Assembly: GCA_949987705.1 (NCBI GenBank)
Contig: OX465281.1
Location: 160,594,393 to 160,658,392, forward strand
Direction of reading: 5' to 3'
DNA: 64,000 nt
Origin: Thereva unica
Taxonomy: Eukaryota; Arthropoda; Insecta; Diptera; Therevidae
Shown: in pieces, positions 54,597 to 64,000 of the stretch
How the letters are laid out: each line of letters begins with the position of its first letter
Position numbering within the stretch: the stretch's first letter is position 1
Notes under the pieces: generated by a model
What the model was told of the DNA's origin: nothing
Database searches by the model: none
The model's input: the letters and a program-made list of their open reading frames with translations, nothing else
Position numbers and translations under genes: made by a program

Positions 54597-56301
54597 CAAA
54601 ACTACATGGGGATATACACTTTTATTACATAAATTGCTAATGTTCGCAAATTATTTGATGGTTTACCTGTTGTCACGTATGCACGTAAAATCCGAGCTGC
54701 TTTTGTTAACCAACGAGCATGGTGTACAGGTCCTAATTTCGTGTTTGCTAAATCCATCGACACTGATCCATTGGAAATCGCATAAGCCAATTGAAGAAGA
54801 TTTTTGGCATCTGTTGACAAAGTAGTAACATCTAGTGTTGATGGCGGCATATTTTCGAGTTCGATTCTCTCAAAATTCTCAGCAACCTATAAGCAAAGAA
54901 AGAAAATTTATGGATACGTTATTTCAAGTAATTACAACTTAAAAAAATGTATTTTACCTTCATTATATCGCTATTATCCAATAAAGCTGACAATTGTCCT
55001 GTTGATGTTCGTGGTCCTGTGGTTGTGCTTCTTTCTAGTGTATCATATAAATGACGAAAAGGTAGTTCATTGAAGTGTAATAAGCATACGCTCCAATGTA
55101 GTGGTCTTTGTAAGTGTTCTTCAAATAGTCGTATTATTCCGCCTTTAATTCCTGTGTTGACTGGTTCACCGTCTGAACAAATAGCAACCAAATTATCTAA
55201 TGGTATGCTATTAGCCTGAAAAAATTCAATTAGTTGGCGCGTTTTCGTTTCCGCTGTTTCTTGTTGCAAAACTATGTGGCCTGTGAATCTAGAATCTGGC
55301 TCTCGTACAACTACCATATGAGATTCTTTTATTTTCCGCGTATGCAGCTTGTTGTTTATAATTTCACTAACTAACGTTTCATCTTTCCTCGAATCAAACG
55401 AAAATGCAAATAACGTTGAACTGTCGCATCGTTTTCTCAAGGCTTCATTTCTACATCGATTTCGTTCTCTTTGAACTTTATTTTTATCTATAATTACCGT
55501 TTGGTCATTTTTATCTTTTATTCCTAAATCTTTCATAAGTGCTGATGCCAGTGCAGCTGCAGCTCTATGTGACACACCGTATCTATCGCATTCCATCGCA
55601 AAGTTTGTCAACGTTAACCTTTGTATATACGGTCCACGAATAGCAACCAGAACAGGCGGACATTCCTGAACATCTAAAGCAAAACTGCCTGCATCTGAGT
55701 TCCTAATACCTGCATACGCAGAAGTTGAAGGCTGCCAAGACTCATCTGTGGTTTGCATTTCTGTTGCCGCTGCTGCAGTTAATGAAGGCTGTGGCAAAGT
55801 TGCAAGAAATCCAGAAATTGTATATTGTCTATCTGTCTGCTGATCCACCATAAACGATTTTATAAATAGTTGTGTATTGCCACAAGTACAATTTGATATT
55901 AATAAATTACACCGGCATTTTGCCACCGAAAACAAATTTTTCAACGAGCCATAAAGATCGTCTAAAAGTTTACCCGATTTCTTTTGTCGTATTGCTTCTT
56001 GATATTGATTAATAAAACGAGCTAGTTTATTAGAAATAGAACTTCTTTGTATAATCGGTATAGGTAGTTTACACAAAATTTCGATAATTTTGTCCGTGAC
56101 GTAAGGGGTAATGTCTTTGTATGAAATTTGTGGGTTTTCATTGAAGCCCTGTCCGAACATAAAAAAATAGCACCGTAAAATTTCTCCATAGGTTGGTAAA
56201 CGATCAAAGTTCAATTCCTCAGCTTCGCCAAATAAACCTCTATTAAAAATTGAATAAGATGAAGATGGTCCAGGAATTGATGACGACGATGAAGTTGCCA
56301 T
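54597..56301 (-). pseudogene. Large DNA transposon transposase, N-terminal exons
   Basis: Exon 1 runs 56301-54958 from ATG; the 71-bp intron begins AAG|GTAAAA and ends CTTATAG|GTTGC; exon 2 starts at 54886. Recognisable blocks: FDRLPTYGEILRCYFFMFG, ITPYVTDKIIEILCKLPIPI, a Cys cluster (CRCNLLISNCTCG), NNLVAICSDGEPVN-type text (as DNLVAICSDGEPVNTGIKGG), RLFEEHLQRPLHWSVCLLHF, FRHLYDTLERSTTTGPRTST and, in exon 2, KLGPVHHARWLTKAARILRA. D-G-E-P-V-N-T-G and the H-W-S-V-C-L-L-H region look like parts of an RNase H-fold catalytic core, though the residues were not proven. Exon 2 runs to KVYIPM, followed by stops (TAG) at the LINE junction. Confidence 0.72.
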
Positions 56302-57009
56302 TATATTCTAAAATGTAATAAAAATAGAACATTACAAAAAATTGATTTTGCAATAATTGCAATCAAAGAAAATAGTACTTACGTTTTATGTGAATACAAT
56401 GGAAGTTCAGCTTATATGTATTATTATTTTACTAAAATCACTTTATTCAATAAACACGGTAGCAACGTAAAGTTCGTACTGTTTTCACATTAGAACTGAA
56501 ACATAAATAGACCCGGAGACGCTATTTATACTTATATCGTTAAATCGCTCACGGTAATGTAATAACCAATTTGAAGACACAATGATCTTTTTTAAATCGA
56601 TCGAATTTACAAATGAGTTTTCAGGCAAGTGGGTTTTTAGTAGTTTTATTGCTCAGTTTTATTCCAGGAACCGCAAACAATGATTCTATTTTTTCTCACG
56701 ATCATGTTTCACCGAAAGAACCTAAGTAGGCAATAAAGTAATTAAGGAAAGGTACGTAAAACGAAAGTAAAAAAACTTGAGAATTTTTTAGTCGCCTAAA
56801 TGAAGGATACGACATTCCGTGTTTTGAGCGGCTTCAAAGGTAAGAATGAGAAATCATAAAAATATAAAGTGTTCTTGAAGGCGGATGTTGTTACATGATC
56901 TAATTTGTTCAGAAGAAATACCTAAAGTGTTACCCGTAAATACTTAGTAATGCGCAGGAAATTTTTGAATTTCAAAATATGGTATTAATTTGGTGTTTAT
57001 ATGTAAAAA
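56302..57009. other. Transposase upstream region of the large DNA transposon
   Basis: AT-rich, lying between the transposase start and the right TIR arm. No coding sequence. A promoter is expected here but no specific element was identified. Confidence 0.5.
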
Positions 57010-57626
57010 GTTTAATTGTTTCCTGTTTTCTCAAACTTTAAAACAACTTTTCAACCAAATCGAACAGGAATATACCATAATTGAATTTTTTTGGGCCATA
57101 GTTTTTGAAGGAAAAGTCATAGAAAGTGGGTGTTATTTGGATAAGTGCCAGTTTTTATCATTTTTTGCAACTGAACATCAAATTCTTTCTACTATAATGC
57201 AACTAAACATCTGATATACACAAATCTGCGAAAATTCCTGATGCAAAAAGGTCAAGATCAATATCCTACTACAATTATTTTAGAAGTTATAGCGTTTTGT
57301 TTAAAAGTGTTATTAAAAAAATAATCATTTAGTACAAAATATATTTTTGAAAAATGGCGGGGGTAGACCTCAACCAAAATATATAGCTGGGAGAATTCCT
57401 GATCCAATAAGCCCAAGATCATTATCCTACTGCAGTTATTTCAGAAGTTATAGCGGTTTATTTGAAAGTGTTTTTTAAAAAAATTCTTATTTAGTAAAAA
57501 TCTAATTTTGAAAAGTAGGGAGGGTACACTTCATCCAAAATATATAGTTTCTTCGCGAAAAATTCTTAGAATTTTATGAATTTTAAGATTTTCGCTGAAA
57601 TGGACCACAAAAATATTTGACCCACC

Positions 57627-57630
<4 letters not shown>
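57010..57630 (-). repeat. Right TIR arm of the large DNA transposon
   Basis: Reverse complement of the left arm. It contains two diverged direct copies of a ~165-bp block (around 57230-57300 and 57370-57470) with agttatagcg, tcctactacaattatttta and gcatcaggaatttt or gatccaataag. Confidence 0.82.

Positions 57631-57660
<30 letters not shown>
57631..57660. repeat. (TA)n microsatellite
   Basis: About 30 bp of TA between the DNA transposon and the Helitron. Further TA/GA repeats follow the Helitron at 59880, so the Helitron inserted in the same microsatellite. Confidence 0.9.
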
Positions 57661-57661
<1 letters not shown>

Positions 57662-57879
57662 TAGCATAAAACCCGCGTGCCTTGCAACGCCTTTAAATAA
57701 AAACTGTTTATTATGTGCAATTTTTTCCTTCAAAAAAAAAAAACAAACAAAAAAGTCAGCTGTCATTATCCCTAAAAGGGTTTATTATAGTGCATTTTTT
57801 TAATAAATATGGTAAACAAATTGCTGCGTATATTTTGAAGCAGAGATTGGAATGTTTATGTCCCCCATTTCACTGCGTT

Positions 57880-59540
57880 AGGGGGTGAATTTCGAAAAAT
57901 TGCTTCTTAGTGAATGTCCACGTCATTATAGAGATGCACTGTCAAAATTAAAGCCCTTCAGCTCCAGCGGTTTGGGTTAACCCCATTTAACCCCCTTAGG
58001 GGATAAATTTCAAAAAATCGCTCCTAAGTGGATGTCCACGTCATTATAGGGATACACGGTCAAAATTAAAGCCCTTCAGCTTCAGCGGTGTGGGTTAACC
58101 CCATTTCACCCACTTAGTGGATGAATTTCGAAAAATCGCTTTATAGTGGATGTCCACGCCATTATAGGGATGCACTGTCAAAATTTCAGCCCTATAGCTA
58201 TAGCGGTTTGGAAAAACCCCATTTCACCCCCTTAGGGGATGAATTTCGAAAAATCGCTTCTAAGTGGATGTCCACATCATTATAGGCATGCACTGTCAAA
58301 ATTTCAGCCCTATAGCTACAGCGGTTTGGGTAAACCCCATTTCACTCCCTTAGGGGATGAATTTCGAAAAATCGCTTTAATAGTGGAAGACCACGCCATT
58401 ATAGGGATGCACTGTCAAAATTACAGCCCTATAGCTTTAGCGGTTTGGGTAAACCCCATTTCACCCCCTTAGGGGATGCATTTCGAAAAATCGCTCTATA
58501 GTGGATGTCCACGCCATTATAGGGATGCACTGTCAAAATTTCAGCCCTATAGCTATAGCGGTTTGGAAAAACCCCATTTCACCCCCTTAGGGGATGAATT
58601 TCGAAAAATCGCTTCTTAGTGGATGTCCACATCATTATAGGGATGCACTGTCAAAATTTCAGCCCTATAGCTCCAGCGGTTTGGGTAAACCCCATTTCAC
58701 TCCCTTAGGGGATGAATTTCGAAAAATCGCTCTATAATGCACTGTCAAAATTTCAGCCCTATATCTATAGCGGTTTGGAAAAACCCCATTTCACCCCCTT
58801 AGGGGATGAATTTCGAAAAATTGCTTTATAGTGGATGTCCACGCCATTATAGGGATGCACTGTCAAAATTTCAGCCCTATAAATTTAGCGGTTTGAAAAA
58901 CCCCCATTTCACCCCCTTAAGGGATGAATTCCGAAAAGTCGCTTCTCAGTGGATGTCCACATCATTATAGGGATGCACTGTCAAAATTTCAGCCCTATAG
59001 CTCCAGCGGTTTGGGTAAACCCCATTTCACTCCCTTAGGGGATGAATTTCGAAAAATCGCTTTAATAGTGGAAGACCACGCCATTATAGGGATGCACTGT
59101 CAAAATTACAGCCCTATAGCTTTAGCGGTTTGGGTAAACCCTATTTCACCCCCTTAGGGGATGAATTTCGAAAAATTGCTCTATAGTGGATGTCCACGCC
59201 ATTATAGGGATGCATTGTCAAAATTTCAGCCCTATATCAATAGCGGTTTGGAAAAACCCCATTTCACTCCCTTTGGGGATGAATTTCGAAAAATCTTTTT
59301 AATAGTCGATGACCACGCCATTATAGGGACGCACTGTCAAAATTACAGCCTTATAGCTTTAGCGGTTTGGAAAAAACCCATTTCACCCCCTTAGGGGATG
59401 AATTTCGAAAAATCGCTTTTTAGTGGATGTCCAGGTCATTAAAGGGATGCACTGTCAAAATTTCAGCCCTATAGCTCCAGCGGTTTTGAGTTGACCCTAT
59501 TTCACCCCCTTAGGGGATGAATTTCGAAAAATCGCTAGGG
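57880..59540 (-). repeat. ~119-bp minisatellite, about 15 copies
   Basis: Units read gatgaatttcgaaaaatcgc, tggatgtccacgccattata, gggatgcactgtcaaaattt and agcggtttgg, spaced at about 117-119 bp (a shorter unit near 58710-58805). Unrelated to the minisatellite of the other two arrays. Confidence 0.92.
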
Positions 59541-59795
59541 GTGCACTGTCAAAAATTTCAGCCCTTTAGCTCTAGCGGTTTTGGTTGTGCGTTGTCTTTC
59601 AGTCAGTTAGTTTTTATACAATAGAAAAAAAGTAAAGAAAATAAATCCCCTTACAACTTATTGAACCCCATTTCACCCCCTTCAACCCTTTTTTCTCCAA
59701 AAAAAATAGCCTATGTCCGTCTCCAAGGTCTAAACTATGTCTGTTGCAAATTTCATCAAAATCGGTCCAGCGGTTTAGGCGTGAAAGCGTAACAT

Positions 59796-59848
<53 letters not shown>
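59796..59848. repeat. (GACA)n microsatellite at the Helitron 5' end
   Basis: About 13 tandem CAGA units just inside the Helitron 5' end, an expansion of the CTGTCTG sequence common in that Helitron family. Confidence 0.92.
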
Positions 59849-59900
59849 GTTACTTTCACATTTATAATATTAGTAAGGATATATATAGAGAGAGAGTTTC

Positions 59901-59917
59901 CCTTCTAACACAGAAGG
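59901..59917 (-). other. LINE 3'-end hairpin
   Basis: CCTTCT-aacac-AGAAGG forms a small hairpin directly before the simple-repeat tail, a likely recognition element for reverse transcription. A close match occurs at 31779-31795. Confidence 0.55.
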
Positions 59918-60114
59918 CACACTTCCCAGCAGGGCTGAGAAATATTTACCACTGCCGTGGCTCAGCTGAGACATGCAAACAAAAAATATTAGTAACATAA
60001 AAATTAGTAAATAAAAACACAAATCCTATCTCTAAAAAGAGATTGAACATAAATTAAAATAAAAAGTAAGGGCATCCAACATGTAACCCACCAAACAACA
60101 TAAAATATAATCAA

Positions 60115-62985
60115 TCACGTGAGATTAAAAAGACTCCTTTTAAGGACATCTTTACCAATACTCACGTTAAACACATTAATATTGTTGTTCACGTTAATGA
60201 ACATGCGATTGACAGGTTCGAATCTGCCGTAATTCGTATTAGAAGAGTTGATTTGTAAGAGAGGTGGTCCTCTTAGATTGTAACGACTCACTCTAAACGA
60301 TGCACGGTGATCTAGAAAACCTGAGTCAACCTTTCCATTAAGGAGCTGATGAACAAAAACAACATCGGCCACCTCACGGCGCTTGTGAAGAGAGCTTAAG
60401 TTAAGTAACTTAAGCCGAGATTTATAAGATGGAAGAACTAATGGGTTTTCCCAAGGAAGATGATTCAGTGCGAATCGAACGAACCTTCGTTGGACCGATT
60501 CAATAGTTCTAACATGCACAGAGTAGTGAGGAGACCAAACCTGGGACGCATATTCGAGTAATGGTCTGACAAGAGAAATATAAAGGTGTTTAGTAATCAA
60601 GGGGTTGTTAAATTCTTTGGACCACCTTTTTATAAAACCCAGGACTAAACTACCTCTAGAAGAGATATAGTTGATGTGAGTGGAAAAATCCAGCTTACTA
60701 TCAAATCTAATCCCGAGATCTTTAACAAAGTTTACACGAGGGACACCTTCATTAAGAAAGGTGTAGTTAAAAATTATAGGATCACGTCTCCTACTAAAAG
60801 TCATGACTTCACATTTACTAATATTAAGAACCAGGTTGTTATAAGTATACCAAGAGTAAAAGGTGTCAAGATCAGCTTGCAAAAGTTTGCAATCCTCAAT
60901 ACTCTTAATGTGACGGTATAACTTGATGTCGTCAGCGTAAATCAATATTCTACAGTGTCTTAGCAAGGAAACAATGTCATCAATTGATAAAATGAAGAGA
61001 AGAGGGCCCAGATGACTTCCTTGAGGGACACCGGATAATGCTTCAATGGGTACTGATTTGGATCCTCGAAAAAGAACTTGGTAGGTCCGGTCAGCTAAGT
61101 AAGACTGGAACCACACCAGAAGTGCTTGCGGAAAGCCAAGCCTTCTTAATTTGAGAATTATAATAGAATGGGAGAGCTTGTCAAATGCCTTGCTAAAATC
61201 AGTGTAAACGCAATGAGTTTGACAACCAGAAACGAAGCCCTCGACAGCATGAGAAGTGAACTCAAGAAGATTGGTGGTAGTGGAACGACCTGCAAGAAAA
61301 CCATGTTGATTCGTTGAGACAAGCCTCTTGCAGATCGGAGCGATCGCAGAATAGATAATTGATTCGAAAAGCTTCGGTATAACAGACAACTTCGCAATTG
61401 GTCTATAATTCAATATTTCGTTTTTGCTACCACTTTTGTGAATAGGAATTATAAACGAATTCTTCCAAAGCGTAGGGAAGCACCCTTTATCCAGGGATTT
61501 CTGAAACAGGGTTTTCAGTGGAGACTGGAGAACCTCCACACAGGACTTCAGGACAGCAGGTGGAATACCGTCAGGGCCCGAAGTGAAGTCGAAAGGGAGT
61601 TCATCAATATGTTTCACGATATCAGCAAGGGTAATTGAGAGAGGTAAAAAATGAGGCTCTCGGTTAGGGGTAATGTGACGAAAATTATTGTCATTAGGCT
61701 GAAAGTCAGAAGGTAAAAAAGATTGATGAAAGAATGATGCAAACATGTTGCAAATCGCAAGTGACTCAGAACTAGACCAGTTCGTGTGCTGCATAGTATT
61801 AGGGTAGTTATCAACTTTTTTCTTAGAGTTGACAAATTTAAAGAAGTTCCTAGGATCAGTAAACACTTTATCACTCATGCTGCTAAGGTGTTCACGATAC
61901 AGAGTAAAAGAGAGTGAACGAAATCTGTTATAGCAATTGATAAATGAATTGCGACTAGGAGAGTCCTTTCTCTTTAAATAGGTTTTCCAAAGTCTATTCT
62001 TCTGATTTTTTAAATGCCTGAGCTCATTATTAAACCAAGGTGGAGAAGAACTGGGCAGTTTTTGGGGCTCAAAAGGTACGCACGAAACGAGGGCCTCGTA
62101 TAGTACGTTATAAAACAGTGCCACATCGTCATCCAACTCATTTGCGGAAAGCAAACTGTTAAAATCGATCGAGGCAAGCTTAGATGACAGCTCCCCAAAG
62201 TTAGCCTTTCTAAAGTTAAAGGAGTGGGTTACCTCCTCCGGACAAGGCTTATTCTCTGAATTGAAGCAATAATTAAGCAGAAGCGGAGGATGGTAACTGT
62301 CAACAGACGTCATGACTGTTGGACTGAGTTCGACAGTCATATTGACTGCGTCAGTAAAGAATACAAGATCTAACTGCCTCCCCAAAACGTTAGATACACC
62401 GCTCATTTGATTCAAGCCAAGTGAGAATAAGGAATTAAGAAAACAGGATTCCTTAGAATTCAGGTTGCCTTCAGGAAGGTAGTTATCGTCATCTACATCC
62501 GTTACCCACTGAATATTGGGTAAATTAAAGTCTCCAAGGAGAAGTAATTCATCGCCAGTGTCCATCATACTCGAGATATGATCAACACCAGAGATGAGAA
62601 TATCATAGAGATTTTTACCTCTATCGTCAAGAGTGCTTATCATATCTGGTGGGTTATAGCAGCACAGCAGAAAGAGATTAATTTTTGATAAGGTAATTTT
62701 AAGAGCGACAAGCTCAATGTCAAGGTGGATAGAAAAACTAGGAAGATAAATTAGATTACAAGACAGATGGCTACTACAAGCAAGAAGTACGCCACCTCCA
62801 CGAGCATCCGAGTCAGTGTAACGATCCCTCCGAAACACTTGGTAAGAGGAATCAAAGAGTTCCGCATTAAGAATACCTTCATGAAGCCAGGTTTCAGTAA
62901 ATGCTATGACATCGAACCCGCTAGCCATCGATGCCTGAAGGATTTCGTTAGTTTTTGACCTAGTCCCTCTTACATTCTGGTAGTA
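60115..62985 (-). CDS. LINE ORF2: endonuclease and reverse transcriptase, intact
   Basis: The frame is open from about 62985 (LSLYYQNVRGTRSKTNEI, the EN N-terminus) to the stop at 60115; the first ATG in frame is at 62928. EN: VIAFTETWLHEGI, RGGGVLLACS, LLLLGDFNLPNIQW, RQLDLVFFTD and VDSYHPPLLL (S-Y-H in place of S-D-H). RT: FTSGPDGIPPAVLKSCVEVL, NSFIIPIHKSGSKNEILNYR, VYTDFSKAFDKLSHSIIILK, LSGVPQGSHLGPLLFILSID and ILIYADDIKLYRHI (Asp pair). A thumb and C-terminal region follow, ending KDVLKRSLFNLT. About 957 residues, normal for the clade, with no stop or frameshift. It overlaps the end of ORF1. Confidence 0.92.
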   Translation of the reverse strand, partial: YYQNVRGTRSKTNEILQASMASGFDVIAFTETWLHEGILNAELFDSSYQVFRRDRYTDSDARGGGVLLACSSHLSCNLIYLPSFSIHLDIELVALKITLSKINLFLLCCYNPPDMISTLDDRGKNLYDILISGVDHISSMMDTGDELLLLGDFNLPNIQWVTDVDDDNYLPEGNLNSKESCFLNSLFSLGLNQMSGVSNVLGRQLDLVFFTDAVNMTVELSPTVMTSVDSYHPPLLLNYCFNSENKPCPEEVTHSFNFRKANFGELSSKLASIDFNSLLSANELDDDVALFYNVLYEALVSCVPFEPQKLPSSSPPWFNNELRHLKNQKNRLWKTYLKRKDSPSRNSFINCYNRFRSLSFTLYREHLSSMSDKVFTDPRNFFKFVNSKKKVDNYPNTMQHTNWSSSESLAICNMFASFFHQSFLPSDFQPNDNNFRHITPNREPHFLPLSITLADIVKHIDELPFDFTSGPDGIPPAVLKSCVEVLQSPLKTLFQKSLDKGCFPTLWKNSFIIPIHKSGSKNEILNYRPIAKLSVIPKLFESIIYSAIAPICKRLVSTNQHGFLAGRSTTTNLLEFTSHAVEGFVSGCQTHCVYTDFSKAFDKLSHSIIILKLRRLGFPQALLVWFQSYLADRTYQVLFRGSKSVPIEALSGVPQGSHLGPLLFILSIDDIVSLLRHCRILIYADDIKLYRHIKSIEDCKLLQADLDTFYSWYTYNNLVLNISKCEVMTFSRRRDPIIFNYTFLNEGVPRVNFVKDLGIRFDSKLDFSTHINYISSRGSLVLGFIKRWSKEFNNPLITKHLYISLVRPLLEYASQVWSPHYSVHVRTIESVQRRFVRFALNHLPWENPLVLPSYKSRLKLLNLSSLHKRREVADVVFVHQLLNGKVDSGFLDHRASFRVSRYNLRGPPLLQINSSNTNYGRFEPVNRMFINVNNNINVFNVSIGKDVLKRSLFNLT

Positions 62986-64000
62986 GAGGGAAAGCGTCTT
63001 GAGTTTTTTGGCATCTGTATAGTGCTCGGAGTAGAAGCGTTTGCACGATGCGCTTGAGTACCGGTACGCGGAACAAAAAGCTTGGTAAGGGCACCAGCAG
63101 GCCAGAAACCGGGATCTAAAAGAGTCTCGGCAATAACGGGCGGTGCAGACAAAACAAAAGAAGCAACAGGCTTGGAAGCCTTGCTGACTTTTCTGCAGGA
63201 GACAGTTCCAGGGTCTATAGATTTCTTCCTTAAATATTCACAGACAGACTCCGTCATAGTTTCAGGAGAGAATCGTGATATAAAGATATCTAAAGGTCTC
63301 GGTATCGTAACCATAGGGGTGCACGGTTGTAGGGGAACTGTAGCTGCCGTGACCGGGGGGTTGGCCACTATTAAGGGCGAAGAGGTTGATACTGAGACCG
63401 GCGTAGAAGTCGACTCCATCTCCGGAACACGGGGCAAGGAACTCAAAGTGACACCGTCCCCAATGATGGCTTGGCGATTTCGATTTTTCCTGCGACTTTT
63501 GCGACGCACCTTAGTAACAGGTGAAATTGAGTTGACGGCCTCCTGTTGCAAAAGGACTTTCTCCGAACGGGAAGTAGCCGCGGGGCAGGGTGAAGGCAGA
63601 GGCTGCTCCTCAACCTGCAGAGCGTCATCAGATGCGCTGCCGTCGCTGAGGAGGTCTTATTTGTAACAGCGACGCTCTCCAAACTTAAGGACAGGGAGCT
63701 CAGGGCGTTGTGATTTTGAATCACTGCTGATGATAGCGATTCAATATCAGCCCTAACACGCTTGGTATTCCTTTTTATATCGTCCAATATAGGATGGACA
63801 GAAGCCAAGGAGCTATAAGTGCAGGAGGGAGAAGTGGCGACCGGATTAAGTATCGCCGAATGTATGTCGTCTAACGACTCTAATGCTGTTGCACTTCGGG
63901 AAGAAATTTTTTCAAATTTCTCAATCAAGGAACCCGTATTGGCCACAGCAGAGTTCAGGATGTCAGACAACGTGTCAAGCCGGACATTAATAGACTGGAC
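62970..64000 (-). pseudogene. LINE ORF1, partial and frameshifted
   Basis: From the window edge the frame reads SINVRLDTL, SDILNSAVANTGSLIEKFEK and HPILDDIKRNTKRVRADIES (coiled-coil-like). Near 63657 it shifts to a second frame: basic KVRRKSRRKNRNRQAIIGDG, a Pro/Thr/Val-rich linker, and a C-terminal domain PLDIFISRFSPETMTESVCE with VSCRKVSKASKPVASFVLSA and LLDPGFWPAGALTKLFVPRT. The last part is the RRM-like domain common in insect LINE ORF1s. The start lies beyond the window. Confidence 0.78.

Larger units (their letters stand above)
57661..59879 (-). mobile_element. Non-autonomous Helitron with ~119-bp minisatellite
   Basis: On the - strand it begins TCCTTACTAATATTATAAAT, then GTGAAAGTAACTCTGTCTG and CGCTGGACCGATTTTGATGA, a 5' end familiar from lepidopteran and other insect Helitrons. 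It ends AAAGGCGTTGCAAGGCACGC, GGGTTTTATGCTAG. Flanks are A and T, as expected. No protein is encoded. The 3' terminal ~40 bp match those of the two Helitrons in block A although the 5' end differs. Confidence 0.9.
59880..64000 (-). mobile_element. Jockey-type LINE, truncated by the window edge
   Basis: On the - strand: ORF1 (open to the right edge), ORF2 (62985-60115), a 230-bp 3' UTR and a terminal hairpin followed by GAGAGA/TATATA simple repeat, probably its tail. ORF2 is intact, so the element may be young. Its tail microsatellite appears to have served as the target of the large DNA transposon and of the Helitron. Confidence 0.82.

Noticed and set aside
58239..59394. Three similar 77-codon open frames
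   Set aside because: They arise because two ~119-bp minisatellite units happen to stay in frame; no domain and no start context.

Overview
This is a gene-poor, AT-rich eukaryotic window, almost certainly from an arthropod and most likely an insect. No host gene was recognised. Nearly the whole 64 kb is a nested stack of transposable elements from at least nine groups: Helitron, an Academ-like DNA transposon, an unclassified DNA transposon with long inverted repeats, hAT, Tc1/mariner-type MITEs, RTE-like and Jockey-type LINEs, BEL/Pao, Ty3/Gypsy and Penelope. Spliceosomal introns inside two transposase genes, the insect-type Helitron ends and the BEL/Penelope/Jockey mix all point to an arthropod. 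Species cannot be resolved from the sequence.

Block A (1-14975): an autonomous Helitron on the + strand (Rep half 323-3609, helicase half 10072-11696, 3' end CTAG at 14972-14975). It has been hit by a Tc1/mariner-type MITE (2451-2688), a 6.46-kb Academ-like transposon with an apparently intact three-exon gene (3613-10068, TSD TAA), a non-autonomous minisatellite-bearing Helitron (11932-13352), and a fold-back element that landed in the Helitron terminus (13474-14960, TSD GCGG).

Block B (about 15779-30740): an RTE-like LINE on the + strand, split by a BEL/Pao retrotransposon on the - strand (16513-27142, 279-bp LTRs, TSD AGAC) and by a hAT element (27189-29149, TSD CCTGTAGG). The hAT element itself contains a second hAT MITE (27556-28119, TSD CTCTAATC). 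The BEL element carries a 5'-truncated Jockey-type LINE (19297-20550) and a complete-looking Penelope-like element (21399-24745). The latter has 564-bp pseudo-LTRs, hammerhead-like motifs, an RT plus GIY-YIG protein, and an 87-bp copy of nearby BEL sequence at its 5' end.

Block C (31991-57630): the dispersed pieces of one DNA transposon with long imperfect TIRs (TTAGGGTGGG...CCCACCCTAA) and a - strand transposase. The pieces are 31991-32294, 32506-32540, 42229-43222 and 54597-57630. Into it went a palindromic MITE (32295-32503), a Ty3/Gypsy element (32541-42228; about 1.77-kb LTRs, tRNA-Lys-type PBS and a tRNA-Lys-like sequence near the 3' LTR), and a Jockey-type LINE (about 43225-54580). That LINE was in turn split by another LINE (about 48877-52388) and by a composite segment (44677-47940) holding a perfect 440-bp palindrome, a ubiquitin-protease-like fragment and a 367-bp higher-order minisatellite.

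Block D (57631-64000): a Helitron on the - strand with about 15 copies of a ~119-bp minisatellite (57661-59879), then a Jockey-type LINE on the - strand with an intact-looking ORF2 (60115-62985) and a frameshifted ORF1 that runs off the right edge. The most interesting objects are the intact Academ-like element, the 25.6-kb-span DNA transposon, the tRNA-Lys-like insert in the Gypsy element, and the USP-like fragment.
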